37,921 nt of DNA, taken from assembly GCA_946626785.1 (NCBI GenBank), contig CAMOUY010000008.1, positions 1-37,921 of the forward strand, written 5' to 3'. The notes beneath the pieces are model-generated. The model was not told the DNA's origin. It ran no database searches and saw only the letters and a program-made list of their open reading frames with translations. Below, piece after piece: positions 7,587 to 15,312 of the stretch; positions within the stretch are counted from its first letter, which is position 1; every line of letters begins with the position of its first letter. Made by a program: the position numbers and the translations under genes. The DNA is from UBA9732 sp003456855 (lineage in GTDB: Bacteria; Spirochaetota; Spirochaetia; Sphaerochaetales; Sphaerochaetaceae).

Positions 7587-9061
7587 TTCACTGAAGCCTT
7601 TCTGAGCTCGAGCTCTTTGCAGATTCTGTCGTACTCAGGCTCGTCTAGCTTGTACTTTGCCTTGTACATGAAGAATGCTACGAGCATGAATGCAAGAGGA
7701 ACAAGGGTCATTGCGAACAGAAGACCTCTAGACTGGCTCTTATGCACATTGGAGAGCAGGTTGCTGATGACGCCTGTCTTGTCGTAGGTGGCATCCATTG
7801 CAGCTGCGTTCTCTGCAGAGGAGATTCCGTTTGTGATCTCTGTGACTCTGAAGATGAGGTAGGTTGCACTTGTAAGTGCGACGCAGATGGCGCTTCCGAG
7901 CTTTGTGAGGAACGGTCTGAGAGAGGAGATGATTGCCTCTGCTCTGTTGCCGTATTTGTACTCGTTGTACTCGACTGTGTTGATTATGGAGATCATCATG
8001 ATCAGATAGAAGCCGTATTGGCCGAAGTTTGCAAGCATGTAGCCAACTGTGATCAGGTAGAACTTCATCATTGTTGCAGGCAGCAGGAGTCCTGAGAAGA
8101 ACATGATTGCATAGCCAACGATGGCAACGATCTGCAGGACGCCCATGAGCTTCTTTCTGTAGAGCTTTCTGGAGATGACCGGGTAGAAGATCATCAGCAG
8201 AGCTGTGACGGACATTCCGACTGTAGTGAACAGTGAATAGAGGCTTCCGTTGTAGCCGAACTCGAAGTAGATGTAGAAGCTTCCGATACCACCGACAACA
8301 AGGCCGTTTCCGATCTGCTGAAGCAGGAAGATCAGTGAGATCCAGAGCAGCTGGTCGTTCTTTGTGATGGTCTTGACGATCATCTTCAGGCTGATCTTAG
8401 GAGCAGGCTCTGACTGGTCCTGTCTGTTCTCCTTGACTCCGAAGAGTGTGAACATGATGAACAGAGGAGCCAGGATGCAGATGACGATTGAGACGACTCC
8501 GTAGGCTGTGACTGCGTTTCCACCGATTGCCATGTCTCCTGATGTGAGCATCGGGATGAGGACAGAGGCCAGTGTGCTTCCGATTCCTGCGAACAGGGTT
8601 GCACGGGAGGTGAACTGGTTTCTGGTGTTTCCGTCAGAGGAGAGGGCAGGTACCATTCCCCAATAGGAGATGTCGTTCATCGTGTATGTGATGCTGTACA
8701 TGAAGTAGATGAAGCCGAAATAGATGACAAATGGCCAGCCGGTGATTCCGCTGTTGTTGAAGGCGGCGATGACTACAGCACTGGAGGTGAGGACTCCAAT
8801 GAGAAGCCAAGGCTTGAACTTGCCCCACTTGGTTCTTGTTCTCTCAATGATGTTACCCATGATCGGGTCATTGAGTGCGTCAAAGACTCTTGCAGCTACC
8901 ATGATTCCTGTGATGGCAGTAAGCTGAGCTGCTGTAAGGCTCTTTGTGATCATTACGAATGTAAGCAGATAATTGGCAAACAGCGCATAGACCATGTCTC
9001 TTCCGACTGTTCCGAGAGGGTACATGAGCAGATTGCGTTTGACCTGTTTCTTGTCTTCCAT
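7583..9061 (-). CDS. GPH-family (MelB-like) glycoside/cation symporter
   Basis: A 492-residue, 12-helix MFS transporter of the glycoside-pentoside-hexuronide (GPH) family, which takes up sugars with Na+ or H+. Hallmarks are the N-terminal YPLGTVGRDMVYALFANYLL and the loop DALNDPIMGNIIERTRTKWGKFKPWLL, the conserved D...NDP-RT-WGK-RPW signature of this family. The ribosome site AGGAGA lies 7-12 bases before the ATG. It forms an operon with the downstream deacetylase. The upstream side is now occupied by an IS30-family element whose left flanking repeat ends about 100 bases from the start codon. Confidence 0.93.
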   Translation of the reverse strand: MEDKKQVKRNLLMYPLGTVGRDMVYALFANYLLTFVMITKSLTAAQLTAITGIMVAARVFDALNDPIMGNIIERTRTKWGKFKPWLLIGVLTSSAVVIAAFNNSGITGWPFVIYFGFIYFMYSITYTMNDISYWGMVPALSSDGNTRNQFTSRATLFAGIGSTLASVLIPMLTSGDMAIGGNAVTAYGVVSIVICILAPLFIMFTLFGVKENRQDQSEPAPKISLKMIVKTITKNDQLLWISLIFLLQQIGNGLVVGGIGSFYIYFEFGYNGSLYSLFTTVGMSVTALLMIFYPVISRKLYRKKLMGVLQIVAIVGYAIMFFSGLLLPATMMKFYLITVGYMLANFGQYGFYLIMMISIINTVEYNEYKYGNRAEAIISSLRPFLTKLGSAICVALTSATYLIFRVTEITNGISSAENAAAMDATYDKTGVISNLLSNVHKSQSRGLLFAMTLVPLAFMLVAFFMYKAKYKLDEPEYDRICKELELRKASVK

Positions 9062-9086
9062 GAGATGTTCTCCTAGCGTTCCTTCG

Positions 9087-9112
9087 AATTTTCTCTCTGA
9101 AAATTTAGTATA
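9087..9112 (-). promoter_or_regulatory. Promoter -10 and palindrome before the GPH symporter gene
   Basis: On the minus strand a TATACT -10 (9107-9112) is followed by a perfect 7-bp inverted repeat AATTTTC (9087-9093) / GAAAATT (9099-9105), placed about where a repressor or a 5' hairpin would act. Only a weak -35 (TGGCGA, 9130-9135) is seen at 17 bases. Confidence 0.4.
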
Positions 9113-9146
9113 CTATAAGAACAAGGAGTTCGCCACAGCTATTTTC

Positions 9147-9163
9147 AGCAGGATTGGACCACC
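9147..9163 (+). repeat. 17-bp direct repeat, left copy (target-site duplication)
   Basis: AGCAGGATTGGACCACC is identical to 10437-10453 on the other side of the IS30-family element. Bases outside the 17 do not match. Confidence 0.85.
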
Positions 9164-10436
9164 TTACCAGTAACATAGATTGTCCACAAAAACGGAGGAA
9201 AGAAAAAGAAAGTCCCAGAAGCTGTGATAAGATTGGTTTCACCACAAAACTAATCAATCAGGAAGGCAACATGGGACGAGTAAAGAGTATCACACCTCTG
9301 GTTTGTGTGCATAGTCATTTCACATACGAGGAGAGACTGCAGTTGGAGTTCTACCTTTCAGGTACGGGGAAACTGCCGAAAATCACGAATCTCACTATGC
9401 TGGGCACACTGCTGCACAAGCACCCCAGGACAATCAGGCGGGAGATCGACAGGGGCCAGGTGGAGCATCTGTACGATGAGGGTCTTCAGAGACGTCTGGT
9501 CTACAACGCCGACTATGCAGAGAGCATGGCAAGGGCAAAGGACAGCGGCAAGGGGCCGGAGCTGAAGCTCGGCAGGGACTACACTCTGGCCAAGGAGATC
9601 GGGAAGCTGATGAAGGAGCGGCATTACAGCCCCTACGCGGTGATTGCCACCTTCAACGACAAAGGTTGGCCCACGGAGACCCGCATCTGCGAGAAGACGC
9701 TCTACAGCTATGTCCACGAGGGCCTGATCCCGGAGGTGACGGAGCGGGATCTTCTGTTGCAGGGCAAGGGCTGGAAACACCGAAACGGCAAAAGGAACCA
9801 CAACAATGCCGCTTTGGCGGCCAAAAGCATCACGACAAGACCCGAGGAGGTCTCCACGAGGGAGGAATTCGGACACTGGGAAGGAGATACCGTGGTAGGC
9901 GGCAAGGGTAAAGGCTCCGAGTGTCTGCTCACCATGACGGAAAGGAAGACACGGACCGAAATCTCGAGGAGGATTCCGGACAGGAGTGCACAATCCGTAG
10001 TTAGAGCACTGGATATCCTGGAGCGTGAACTGGGGTCGGGAGACTTCAGAAGACTCTTCAGAAGCATCACATTCGACAACGGTCCCGAGTTTCAGGACAT
10101 CGACGGAATCGAGGAATCCTCCGTCAGCAGGAAAAGAAGAACCACCATCTTCTTCGCCCATCCCTACTGTGCATCCGAGAGAGGTTCCAACGAGAGGCAC
10201 AACGGAATCATCAGGCGTTTCATTCCCAAAGGTTCGGCAATCGGAAACTATTCCAAGGCTGAGATCAGGGAAATCCAGGATTGGATGAACAACTATCCCA
10301 GAAAGATCCTCAACGGCAGAACCCCTGCTCAGATGCTCTGCAAGGAGTTCCCTGACAGAATCATGATACTGAGGTTCTTCAACATCATCCCAAAGGAGGC
10401 TGCATGAAAAACGGACAAATTACTTTACAGGAGAGT
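9164..10436 (+). mobile_element. IS30-family insertion sequence, about 1.27 kb
   Basis: The element lies between two 17-bp direct repeats and carries one transposase gene. Imperfect terminal inverted repeats are seen: CCAGTAACATAGATTGTCC (9167-9185) against the complement of 10413-10431, 14 of 19 identical. The exact ends are uncertain by 2-3 bases, because the inverted repeats sit 3 and 5 bases from the direct repeats. The transposase reading frame is intact, so the element may be active. Confidence 0.88.
9271..10407 (+). CDS. IS30-family transposase
   Basis: A 378-residue DDE transposase. An N-terminal helix-turn-helix region is present (TYEERLQLEFYL, then LGTLLHKHPRTIRREIDRG), typical of IS30. 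The catalytic triad is D206 in HWEGDTVVG, D269 in TFDNGPEF and E308 in SNERHNGIIRRFIPKG. The C-terminus YPRKILNGRTPAQML is also characteristic. I chose the ATG at 9271 because AGGAAGG lies 5 bases upstream. The longer frame from 9154 would start inside the flanking repeat. Confidence 0.95.
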   Translation: MGRVKSITPLVCVHSHFTYEERLQLEFYLSGTGKLPKITNLTMLGTLLHKHPRTIRREIDRGQVEHLYDEGLQRRLVYNADYAESMARAKDSGKGPELKLGRDYTLAKEIGKLMKERHYSPYAVIATFNDKGWPTETRICEKTLYSYVHEGLIPEVTERDLLLQGKGWKHRNGKRNHNNAALAAKSITTRPEEVSTREEFGHWEGDTVVGGKGKGSECLLTMTERKTRTEISRRIPDRSAQSVVRALDILERELGSGDFRRLFRSITFDNGPEFQDIDGIEESSVSRKRRTTIFFAHPYCASERGSNERHNGIIRRFIPKGSAIGNYSKAEIREIQDWMNNYPRKILNGRTPAQMLCKEFPDRIMILRFFNIIPKEAA

Positions 10437-12504
10437 AGCAGGATTGGACCACCGTTATGCAGTCCTTGCAGCTTGCGATGTACTTGTGCCCGTTCTGCTC
10501 GAGATGGTAGGTGTTGTTTCTGGAGCAATCCTTGCAGGAAAGTCCCAATCCATGGTGTCTCATGCAGACTCTGCTGATGAAAAGCGGCGGTTTGAAGTCA
10601 CCCACAAAGTTGAACGGGGTGTCCTCATCCAGCTCATAGGAGCCTATCAGATTCGGAAGCTCTGACTTCAGGCTTGAGTAGGCCTCCGAGTTTTCGGTGT
10701 ACAGGAAGACATCTGCAAAGAAACTTGCCTCCGGATGCCTCTTTGCCCACAGAAGCTGTGCAATGTTGTTAAGTCCTACAATCAAATTCGGGTTGTCCTT
10801 CAGATGGGCATCGAGCTTCTCCATCTCCTGATTCTCGTTGAACATCAAAGGGGAGAGTGGAAGATAGCGCTCGTTCCCGATCTCAACGATTGTGCCCCAC
10901 AGACCAAGCTCCTTTCTGCTTGGAAGGTCATTGTTTGCCATGGCCGCAGGAAGGTTCGTTGCAATGGCTGGAATCATGGCATCCAACGTCTCTGTGAACT
11001 CATTGTCAAGCTTGTCGTAGAAGTCTCGTCTTGCCTGCTTGAGCACAGACATCGGCAGGAACGGATGCTCAATGCCGGACTTGTTGTTCACTGTAAGCTT
11101 GCCAAGGGTGAAATAGCTCTTGTCCGAGGCCTCAAGGACCTTTGTGAAGATGGATGTGAGATCTGACGGGTTCTTCGCCTCCTGGACCTCCATTTGGCAT
11201 TCAAAGCCGTTGAAGGAGAGAGAGGAAGCCTTGATCTCCACAGTGATGTCAACTGGGCGCTTGAAGAGTGGAATGTTCTCATTCAGAAGGGCCATGTTGA
11301 GGTTGTGCCTTGATATGCAGTAGACAGGTGTGCCGAAGCCCGGCTTCCTTTCGAATTCAGAGGTGGGGAAGTTGATCGTTGCGGTCTCTCCCTCTGAGAT
11401 GAAGGATTTTCCGCCGTCTATGTGGCTCAGGCTGAAGCTTGCACTCTGGCTGCCGGAGACGACCTTCAGTCCATCTCTTACCGCTACAGGCTTTGTGAAT
11501 CTGATTATGGCCTTGGAGGCCAGGACTTTGTCGATCTTTCCAACCTGGATGCCCCTGTGGCCGGGGTCTGCACTTGAAACCATGTTCTGGGAGCCTGTGC
11601 TTCCTGCCTTTCCAGTCGGGAAGAAGCCGGTTGTGGTCTCCCTGGAGAAGGATACCTGCATGGCCTCCTTTGCCCATTGGACCTCCTGGTCACGTTCCTC
11701 CTTGCCCTCAAGCAGGAGACTGTAGTAGCGTGCAGTCCAATAGGCGTAGTCAGGACCCTTCATGCGGCCCTCGACCTTCATGGAGTCTATCCCGATCTCG
11801 ACATATCTTTTCACCAGATCGCCAAGGCAGAGATCCTTCATGCTGAAGAGCCAGCTGTCGGAGTCGGTCTCCTTGCAGGAGAACCAGGTTCTGCAGATCT
11901 GGGCGCAGGCTCCACGGTTTGCGCTTCTTCCTGTGATGCACTGGCTTGCCATGCAGAGGCCGGAGAAACCGTAGCAGAGGGCTCCGTGGATGAAGATTTT
12001 TAGCTCTACATCAGGGCAGGCCTCTCGAATTTCCTTTATTTCATCAAATGATAGCTCTCTTGATAGGACAACGCGTGAAAATCCAAGGTTTTGTAGCTCT
12101 TTTACGCCATTAATTGTATGGACTGCAAGCTGTGTCGAACCATGGAGAGGCAGGCTAGGGAAGTACTTTCTCATGACCTTTGCTATTCCAAGGTCCTGCA
12201 CAATGATTCCGTCCGGCTGGATGTATTCAAGCTGTCTGAGAATAGGGATGACCTCTTTCATCTCCCTGTCGTTTACTATGGTGTTGAGTGTTATGTAGAA
12301 CTTCTTTCCGTTTGAAGCGCAGTAGGCCTTGAGCTTCCTGACATCTTCAAAGGAGAAGTTGACAGCACCTTTTCTTGCCGAGAAGCTCTTCATTCCCAGA
12401 TACACGGCATCCGCGCCGCCTTTGAAGGCATAGAGGGCACACTGAAGGGAGCCCGCTGGAATGGCGAGTTCACATTTGTGGGATGAAGAGACGAAATCAG
12501 TCAT
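10420..12504 (-). CDS. U32 family peptidase / RlhA-like protein, C-terminus altered by IS
   Basis: A 694-residue protein of the U32 (collagenase-like) family. Members include enzymes needed for 23S rRNA or tRNA hydroxylation, and few are proven proteases. The N-terminal TIM-barrel part begins ELAIPAGSLQCALYAFKGGADAVYLG. The family signature lies near residue 170 (LKIFIHGALCYGFSGLCMASQ), followed by the Cys-rich RGACAQICRTWF, a likely iron-sulfur site. A C-terminal Cys cluster is present (CKDCSRNN, CKDC). The start is 3 bases after the upstream regulator stop, so they form an operon. The last five sense codons (YSPVK) come from the IS. Removing the IS and one repeat would end the protein at ...VVQSC with TGA. 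Confidence 0.9.
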   Translation of the reverse strand: MTDFVSSSHKCELAIPAGSLQCALYAFKGGADAVYLGMKSFSARKGAVNFSFEDVRKLKAYCASNGKKFYITLNTIVNDREMKEVIPILRQLEYIQPDGIIVQDLGIAKVMRKYFPSLPLHGSTQLAVHTINGVKELQNLGFSRVVLSRELSFDEIKEIREACPDVELKIFIHGALCYGFSGLCMASQCITGRSANRGACAQICRTWFSCKETDSDSWLFSMKDLCLGDLVKRYVEIGIDSMKVEGRMKGPDYAYWTARYYSLLLEGKEERDQEVQWAKEAMQVSFSRETTTGFFPTGKAGSTGSQNMVSSADPGHRGIQVGKIDKVLASKAIIRFTKPVAVRDGLKVVSGSQSASFSLSHIDGGKSFISEGETATINFPTSEFERKPGFGTPVYCISRHNLNMALLNENIPLFKRPVDITVEIKASSLSFNGFECQMEVQEAKNPSDLTSIFTKVLEASDKSYFTLGKLTVNNKSGIEHPFLPMSVLKQARRDFYDKLDNEFTETLDAMIPAIATNLPAAMANNDLPSRKELGLWGTIVEIGNERYLPLSPLMFNENQEMEKLDAHLKDNPNLIVGLNNIAQLLWAKRHPEASFFADVFLYTENSEAYSSLKSELPNLIGSYELDEDTPFNFVGDFKPPLFISRVCMRHHGLGLSCKDCSRNNTYHLEQNGHKYIASCKDCITVVQSCYSPVK
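10437..10453 (+). repeat. 17-bp direct repeat, right copy, inside the U32 gene
   Basis: Second copy of AGCAGGATTGGACCACC. On the minus strand it encodes the VVQSC end of the U32 protein. Confidence 0.85.
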
Positions 12505-12507
12505 GGA

Positions 12508-12873
12508 TCAGAATTTCTTGTTTGCCTCGCAGATGGCCTCAAAGGTCTCCGGGCTCAGATCGTGTTCAACCTTGCAGGCATCCTCACGTGCAATGTCAGC
12601 AGGGACCCCGAGCTTTGTGAAGAGATCTGTCAGGACCTTGTGCCTTGTGTAGATGCGTGTTGCAATCTCCATACCCGTTTCGGTGAGAGTGATGAGACCG
12701 TCATTGTCCATTGTGATGTAGCCGTTCTCCCTAAGTCTCTTGGTGGAGTAGGTGACACTTGGCTTTGTCACGCCGAGATGCTGTGCGATGTCGATTGAGC
12801 GGATATAGCCTTTCTCCTCTTTGAGCATGAGCATCGTTTCAAGATAGTCCTCAGCAGCTTTCTGTATCTTCAT
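12508..12873 (-). CDS. DtxR/MntR family metal-dependent transcriptional regulator
   Basis: A 121-residue metalloregulator: winged helix (residues 1-65, recognition region SIDIAQHLGVTKPSVTYSTKRL) plus the dimerisation/metal domain, with no SH3 domain, like Bacillus MntR. Predicted metal ligands align with MntR: D9, E12, H78, C100, E103, H104. Position 100 is Cys, as in iron-sensing DtxR, where MntR has Glu, so Mn versus Fe is open. I chose the ATG at 12873 because AAGGAGGGTGG lies 5 bases upstream; the longer frame adds residues not seen in the family. It is the first gene of an operon with the U32 gene. Possible autoregulation through the palindrome at 12898-12917. Confidence 0.88.
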   Translation of the reverse strand: MKIQKAAEDYLETMLMLKEEKGYIRSIDIAQHLGVTKPSVTYSTKRLRENGYITMDNDGLITLTETGMEIATRIYTRHKVLTDLFTKLGVPADIAREDACKVEHDLSPETFEAICEANKKF

Positions 12874-12897
12874 GTTCCACCCTCCTTTTCTCCTCCG

Positions 12898-12917
12898 GGT
12901 ACTTCTATAAAAGTACC
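12898..12917 (-). promoter_or_regulatory. Candidate operator for the DtxR/MntR-type regulator
   Basis: A perfect inverted repeat GGTACTT (12898-12904) / AAGTACC (12911-12917) has a CTATAA centre that reads TTATAG, a possible -10, on the minus strand. It sits 25 bases upstream of the regulator start, in the region shared with the divergent dCMP deaminase gene. Confidence 0.5.
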
Positions 12918-12953
12918 ACATCAAAATTTAATCGACAAGTCTAATAGTATTCA

Positions 12954-12962
12954 TGCTATACT
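12954..12962 (+). promoter_or_regulatory. Extended -10 promoter of the dCMP deaminase operon
   Basis: TGCTATACT is an extended -10 element 53 bases before the start codon. TCGACA (12932-12937) is a possible -35 at a long 19-base spacing. Confidence 0.45.
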
Positions 12963-13015
12963 TCAAAACAGCGTTTTAAATCGTTAATTAGAAGATAAGA
13001 GGCAAAGAAAAACAA

Positions 13016-13495
13016 ATGGACAAGAGAACTGACTACATCAGCTGGGATGAGTATTTCATGAGTGTTGCAATGCTCTCTGCAATGAGAAGCAAAGACCCTA
13101 ACACACAGGTCGGTGCCTGCATTGTGAATCAGGACAAGAAGATTGTCGGAACAGGATACAACGGCTTCCCTACCGGATGCAGCGATGACGTTCTCCCTTG
13201 GGCAAGAACCGGAGCTCCTCTTGAGACCAAGTACCCCTTTGTCTGCCATGCAGAGCTCAATGCCATTCTGAACAGCATCTCCCGTGACCTTCGCGGCTGC
13301 ACACTTTATGTTGTCATGTTCCCTTGCAACGAGTGTGCCAAGGCCATAATCCAGAGCGGTATCCGCGAGGTTGTCTACTGCATCAACAAGTACCCTGAGT
13401 CGGACAGCGTCAAGGCATCAACCATGATGCTTGAGGCAGCCGGGGTCAAGCTCAGGCAGATGAATCTCAACAAGACGCTGGAGATTCACATTTGA
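13016..13495 (+). CDS. Deoxycytidylate (dCMP) deaminase, ComEB-like
   Basis: A 159-residue Zn-dependent enzyme converting dCMP to dUMP, which supplies thymidylate synthesis. The catalytic motif is H78-A-E80 and the zinc cysteines are C104 and C107 in PCNEC. The substrate loop GTGYNGFPTGCSDD is also typical of dCMP deaminases. Ribosome binding is weak (GAGG at a distance). Its stop overlaps the next start by 4 bases (TTGA). Confidence 0.93.
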   Translation: MDKRTDYISWDEYFMSVAMLSAMRSKDPNTQVGACIVNQDKKIVGTGYNGFPTGCSDDVLPWARTGAPLETKYPFVCHAELNAILNSISRDLRGCTLYVVMFPCNECAKAIIQSGIREVVYCINKYPESDSVKASTMMLEAAGVKLRQMNLNKTLEIHI

Positions 13496-14358
13496 GTCGT
13501 TTCCTTGTAGTAAGCCTTAATCCGACCTTCCAGCTGATAATGGGCTATCAGAAAGTCGTGGAGGGTGAAGTCAACAGGACCCAGAGCTGGAGGACCGAGT
13601 TCTCCGGAAAGGGTCTCAACGTCTCCAGAGCCCTTGCCAAGCTTGGCAACGATGTCACGCTTCTCACACACATAAACCCGACCCGTACCCAGGAGCTGAG
13701 AACCCAGGCTGATGCCGAGGGCTTCTCTGTGTGCCTTGTCGAGGATCCGAGCCAGGTCAGAACATGCGTTACCGTTCTGCAGGACAGAATAAGACGGGGA
13801 ATGAGCACAACGGAGCTTGTTCAGGAGAGTCCGAAGATCATAGGTAAGGATACAGAGGCGAATGTAGTACGGAGTTTCACTCAACTGACCAAGGATGCCG
13901 ACTGTGTTATAATCACAGGCACAAGAAGTCCGGGCTACAGCTCTGACCTCTATCCGAAGATGGTCCAGATGGCAAAAGAGGACGGCTGCTTCGTTATCCT
14001 TGATGTCAAGCGCACCGACCTTACGGGGAGTCTAAAGTACAGTCCCGATGTGATCAAGCCGAATCTTGAGGAGCTTGTGCAGACCTTCGGTGCATGCAGC
14101 GACCCTGTTGAACTGATTGAGAGCCTTCCCTGCAAGGCTGTCATAACAAACGGCTCCAACGGCTGCTTCATCCATGTCCCAGGACAGGAGCTGGAGCATC
14201 TGGACGCCCTTAGGGTCCAGTCCAGGAACACCACCGGATGCGGCGATGCCTTCACAGCTGCAATGGCTGATTCCCTGATGAGGGGCTCGAGTCTTCTTGA
14301 TGCCTGCCAGGCTGGAACCAGGGCGGGTGCATTCAAAGCTCAGGAGGAGCCTTTCTGA
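13492..14358 (+). CDS. PfkB family sugar kinase, 1-phosphofructokinase-like
   Basis: A 288-residue ribokinase-fold kinase that phosphorylates a sugar phosphate (fructose-1-phosphate or tagatose-6-phosphate type). It shows the N-terminal signature GKGLNVSRALAKLG (39-52) and the C-terminal NTTGCGDAF (246-254) with catalytic base D252. The normal G-A-G-D reads G-C-G-D here. The start is a TTG overlapping the upstream stop (TTGA), which implies translational coupling. No PTS genes are adjacent, so the substrate is not fixed by context. Confidence 0.88.
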   Translation: MSRFLVVSLNPTFQLIMGYQKVVEGEVNRTQSWRTEFSGKGLNVSRALAKLGNDVTLLTHINPTRTQELRTQADAEGFSVCLVEDPSQVRTCVTVLQDRIRRGMSTTELVQESPKIIGKDTEANVVRSFTQLTKDADCVIITGTRSPGYSSDLYPKMVQMAKEDGCFVILDVKRTDLTGSLKYSPDVIKPNLEELVQTFGACSDPVELIESLPCKAVITNGSNGCFIHVPGQELEHLDALRVQSRNTTGCGDAFTAAMADSLMRGSSLLDACQAGTRAGAFKAQEEPF

Positions 14359-15233
14359 TGGACTACACATTCATTTCAACAGCAGAGGAACTTCAAAAAC
14401 TCCTTGGTAGATGGTCTGCAGAGGGGATTTCCGTGGTTGCCATGGACTTCGAGGAGGAGTCGAACCTCCACTGCTATGGCGAGCATCTCTGCACAATCCA
14501 GCTCTACGACAGAAAGGCTTATTACATACTCGATGCCCTTGCCTTGGCAAAGAGGGATGAGGGGTTCAGGACAATGAAGGAGTTCCTGGAAGGCCCGATG
14601 GAGAAGATCATGTTCGCCTGCCAGAGCGATGCCTCCATTGCCCGCAAGACGCTCTCCATCCAGCTTGATAACATCTTCGATGTCCGTGTGATCGCAATGG
14701 CCCTTGAGTTCACAGGCAACCTTACAGCCTTGATCCAGAGAAACCTAGGCCTTGAGGTCGAGAGCCCTGCGATGAAGAAGAAATACCAGACTGCCAACTG
14801 GATGAGACGTCCCATTCCAAAGGAGCAGGTCGAGTACGCCCTGAGCGATGTCCAGTACCTGTTCGAGCTGAAGGACTCCCTGCTTGCAGAGATGCAGAGC
14901 AAGCTTCCCGTGGGCAAGCAGAAGCAGATAATGTACGAGATGAAGAAGTGCGCAGTGCAGAAGAACCCGGAGCGCCCAGGCTGGGAGAAGATATGCAACT
15001 TCAAGCTTCTGAATGCACAGGAGAAGGTCTACATCAAGCACTTCTTCCTTGCCCGTGACTCCCTTGCAAGAAAGGCCGACGTCCCTGCCACACGCATCCT
15101 TGAGAAGCAGCTGATTGTGGCCATGGCAAAGAGAGGGACCTGGGAGGGTGTCCTGAGAGACGAGAAGCTCCGCTACAAGGACATATTCGAGAAGGCCAGG
15201 CTTGATGCCTTGAAAGAGCTTAAAGGTGTATAG
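14358..15233 (+). CDS. rnd: Ribonuclease D
   Basis: A 291-residue 3'-5' exoribonuclease of the DEDDy group, acting in tRNA and small RNA 3' maturation. Likely catalytic residues are D30 and E32 (MDFEEE), D91 (CQSDASIA), Y160 and D164 (EYALSDVQYL). The spacing matches the E. coli enzyme closely. The C-terminal half is helical, with an HRDC-like region (PERPGWEKICNFKLL and onward). E. coli RNase D is about 375 residues with two HRDC domains, so this is a short form with one. Its ATG shares a base with the upstream stop. Confidence 0.88.
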   Translation: MDYTFISTAEELQKLLGRWSAEGISVVAMDFEEESNLHCYGEHLCTIQLYDRKAYYILDALALAKRDEGFRTMKEFLEGPMEKIMFACQSDASIARKTLSIQLDNIFDVRVIAMALEFTGNLTALIQRNLGLEVESPAMKKKYQTANWMRRPIPKEQVEYALSDVQYLFELKDSLLAEMQSKLPVGKQKQIMYEMKKCAVQKNPERPGWEKICNFKLLNAQEKVYIKHFFLARDSLARKADVPATRILEKQLIVAMAKRGTWEGVLRDEKLRYKDIFEKARLDALKELKGV

Positions 15234-15264
15234 AATCACAAAATTCAATTCTCTGCACCAAGAA

Positions 15265-15295
15265 AAAAGGCCGCTGCGCTAAGCAACGGCCTTGT
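15265..15295. terminator. Bidirectional terminator between rnd and oadB
   Basis: The stem AAGGCCG (15267-15273) / CGGCCTT (15287-15293) has a nested TGC/GCA pair. The minus-strand reading is followed by TTTTTTC, so it serves oadB best. On the plus strand TTGTATGT follows. Confidence 0.85.
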
Positions 15296-15312
15296 ATGTC
15301 TGTATGTACTTA

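Noticed and set aside
9154..9270. Longer N-terminus for the transposase from 9154
   Set aside because: It would start inside the 17-bp flanking repeat and cross the terminal inverted repeat; a ribosome site supports 9271.
9358..10200. Antisense 280-residue frame inside the transposase
   Set aside because: Shadow of the transposase codons; no recognisable motifs and no ribosome site.
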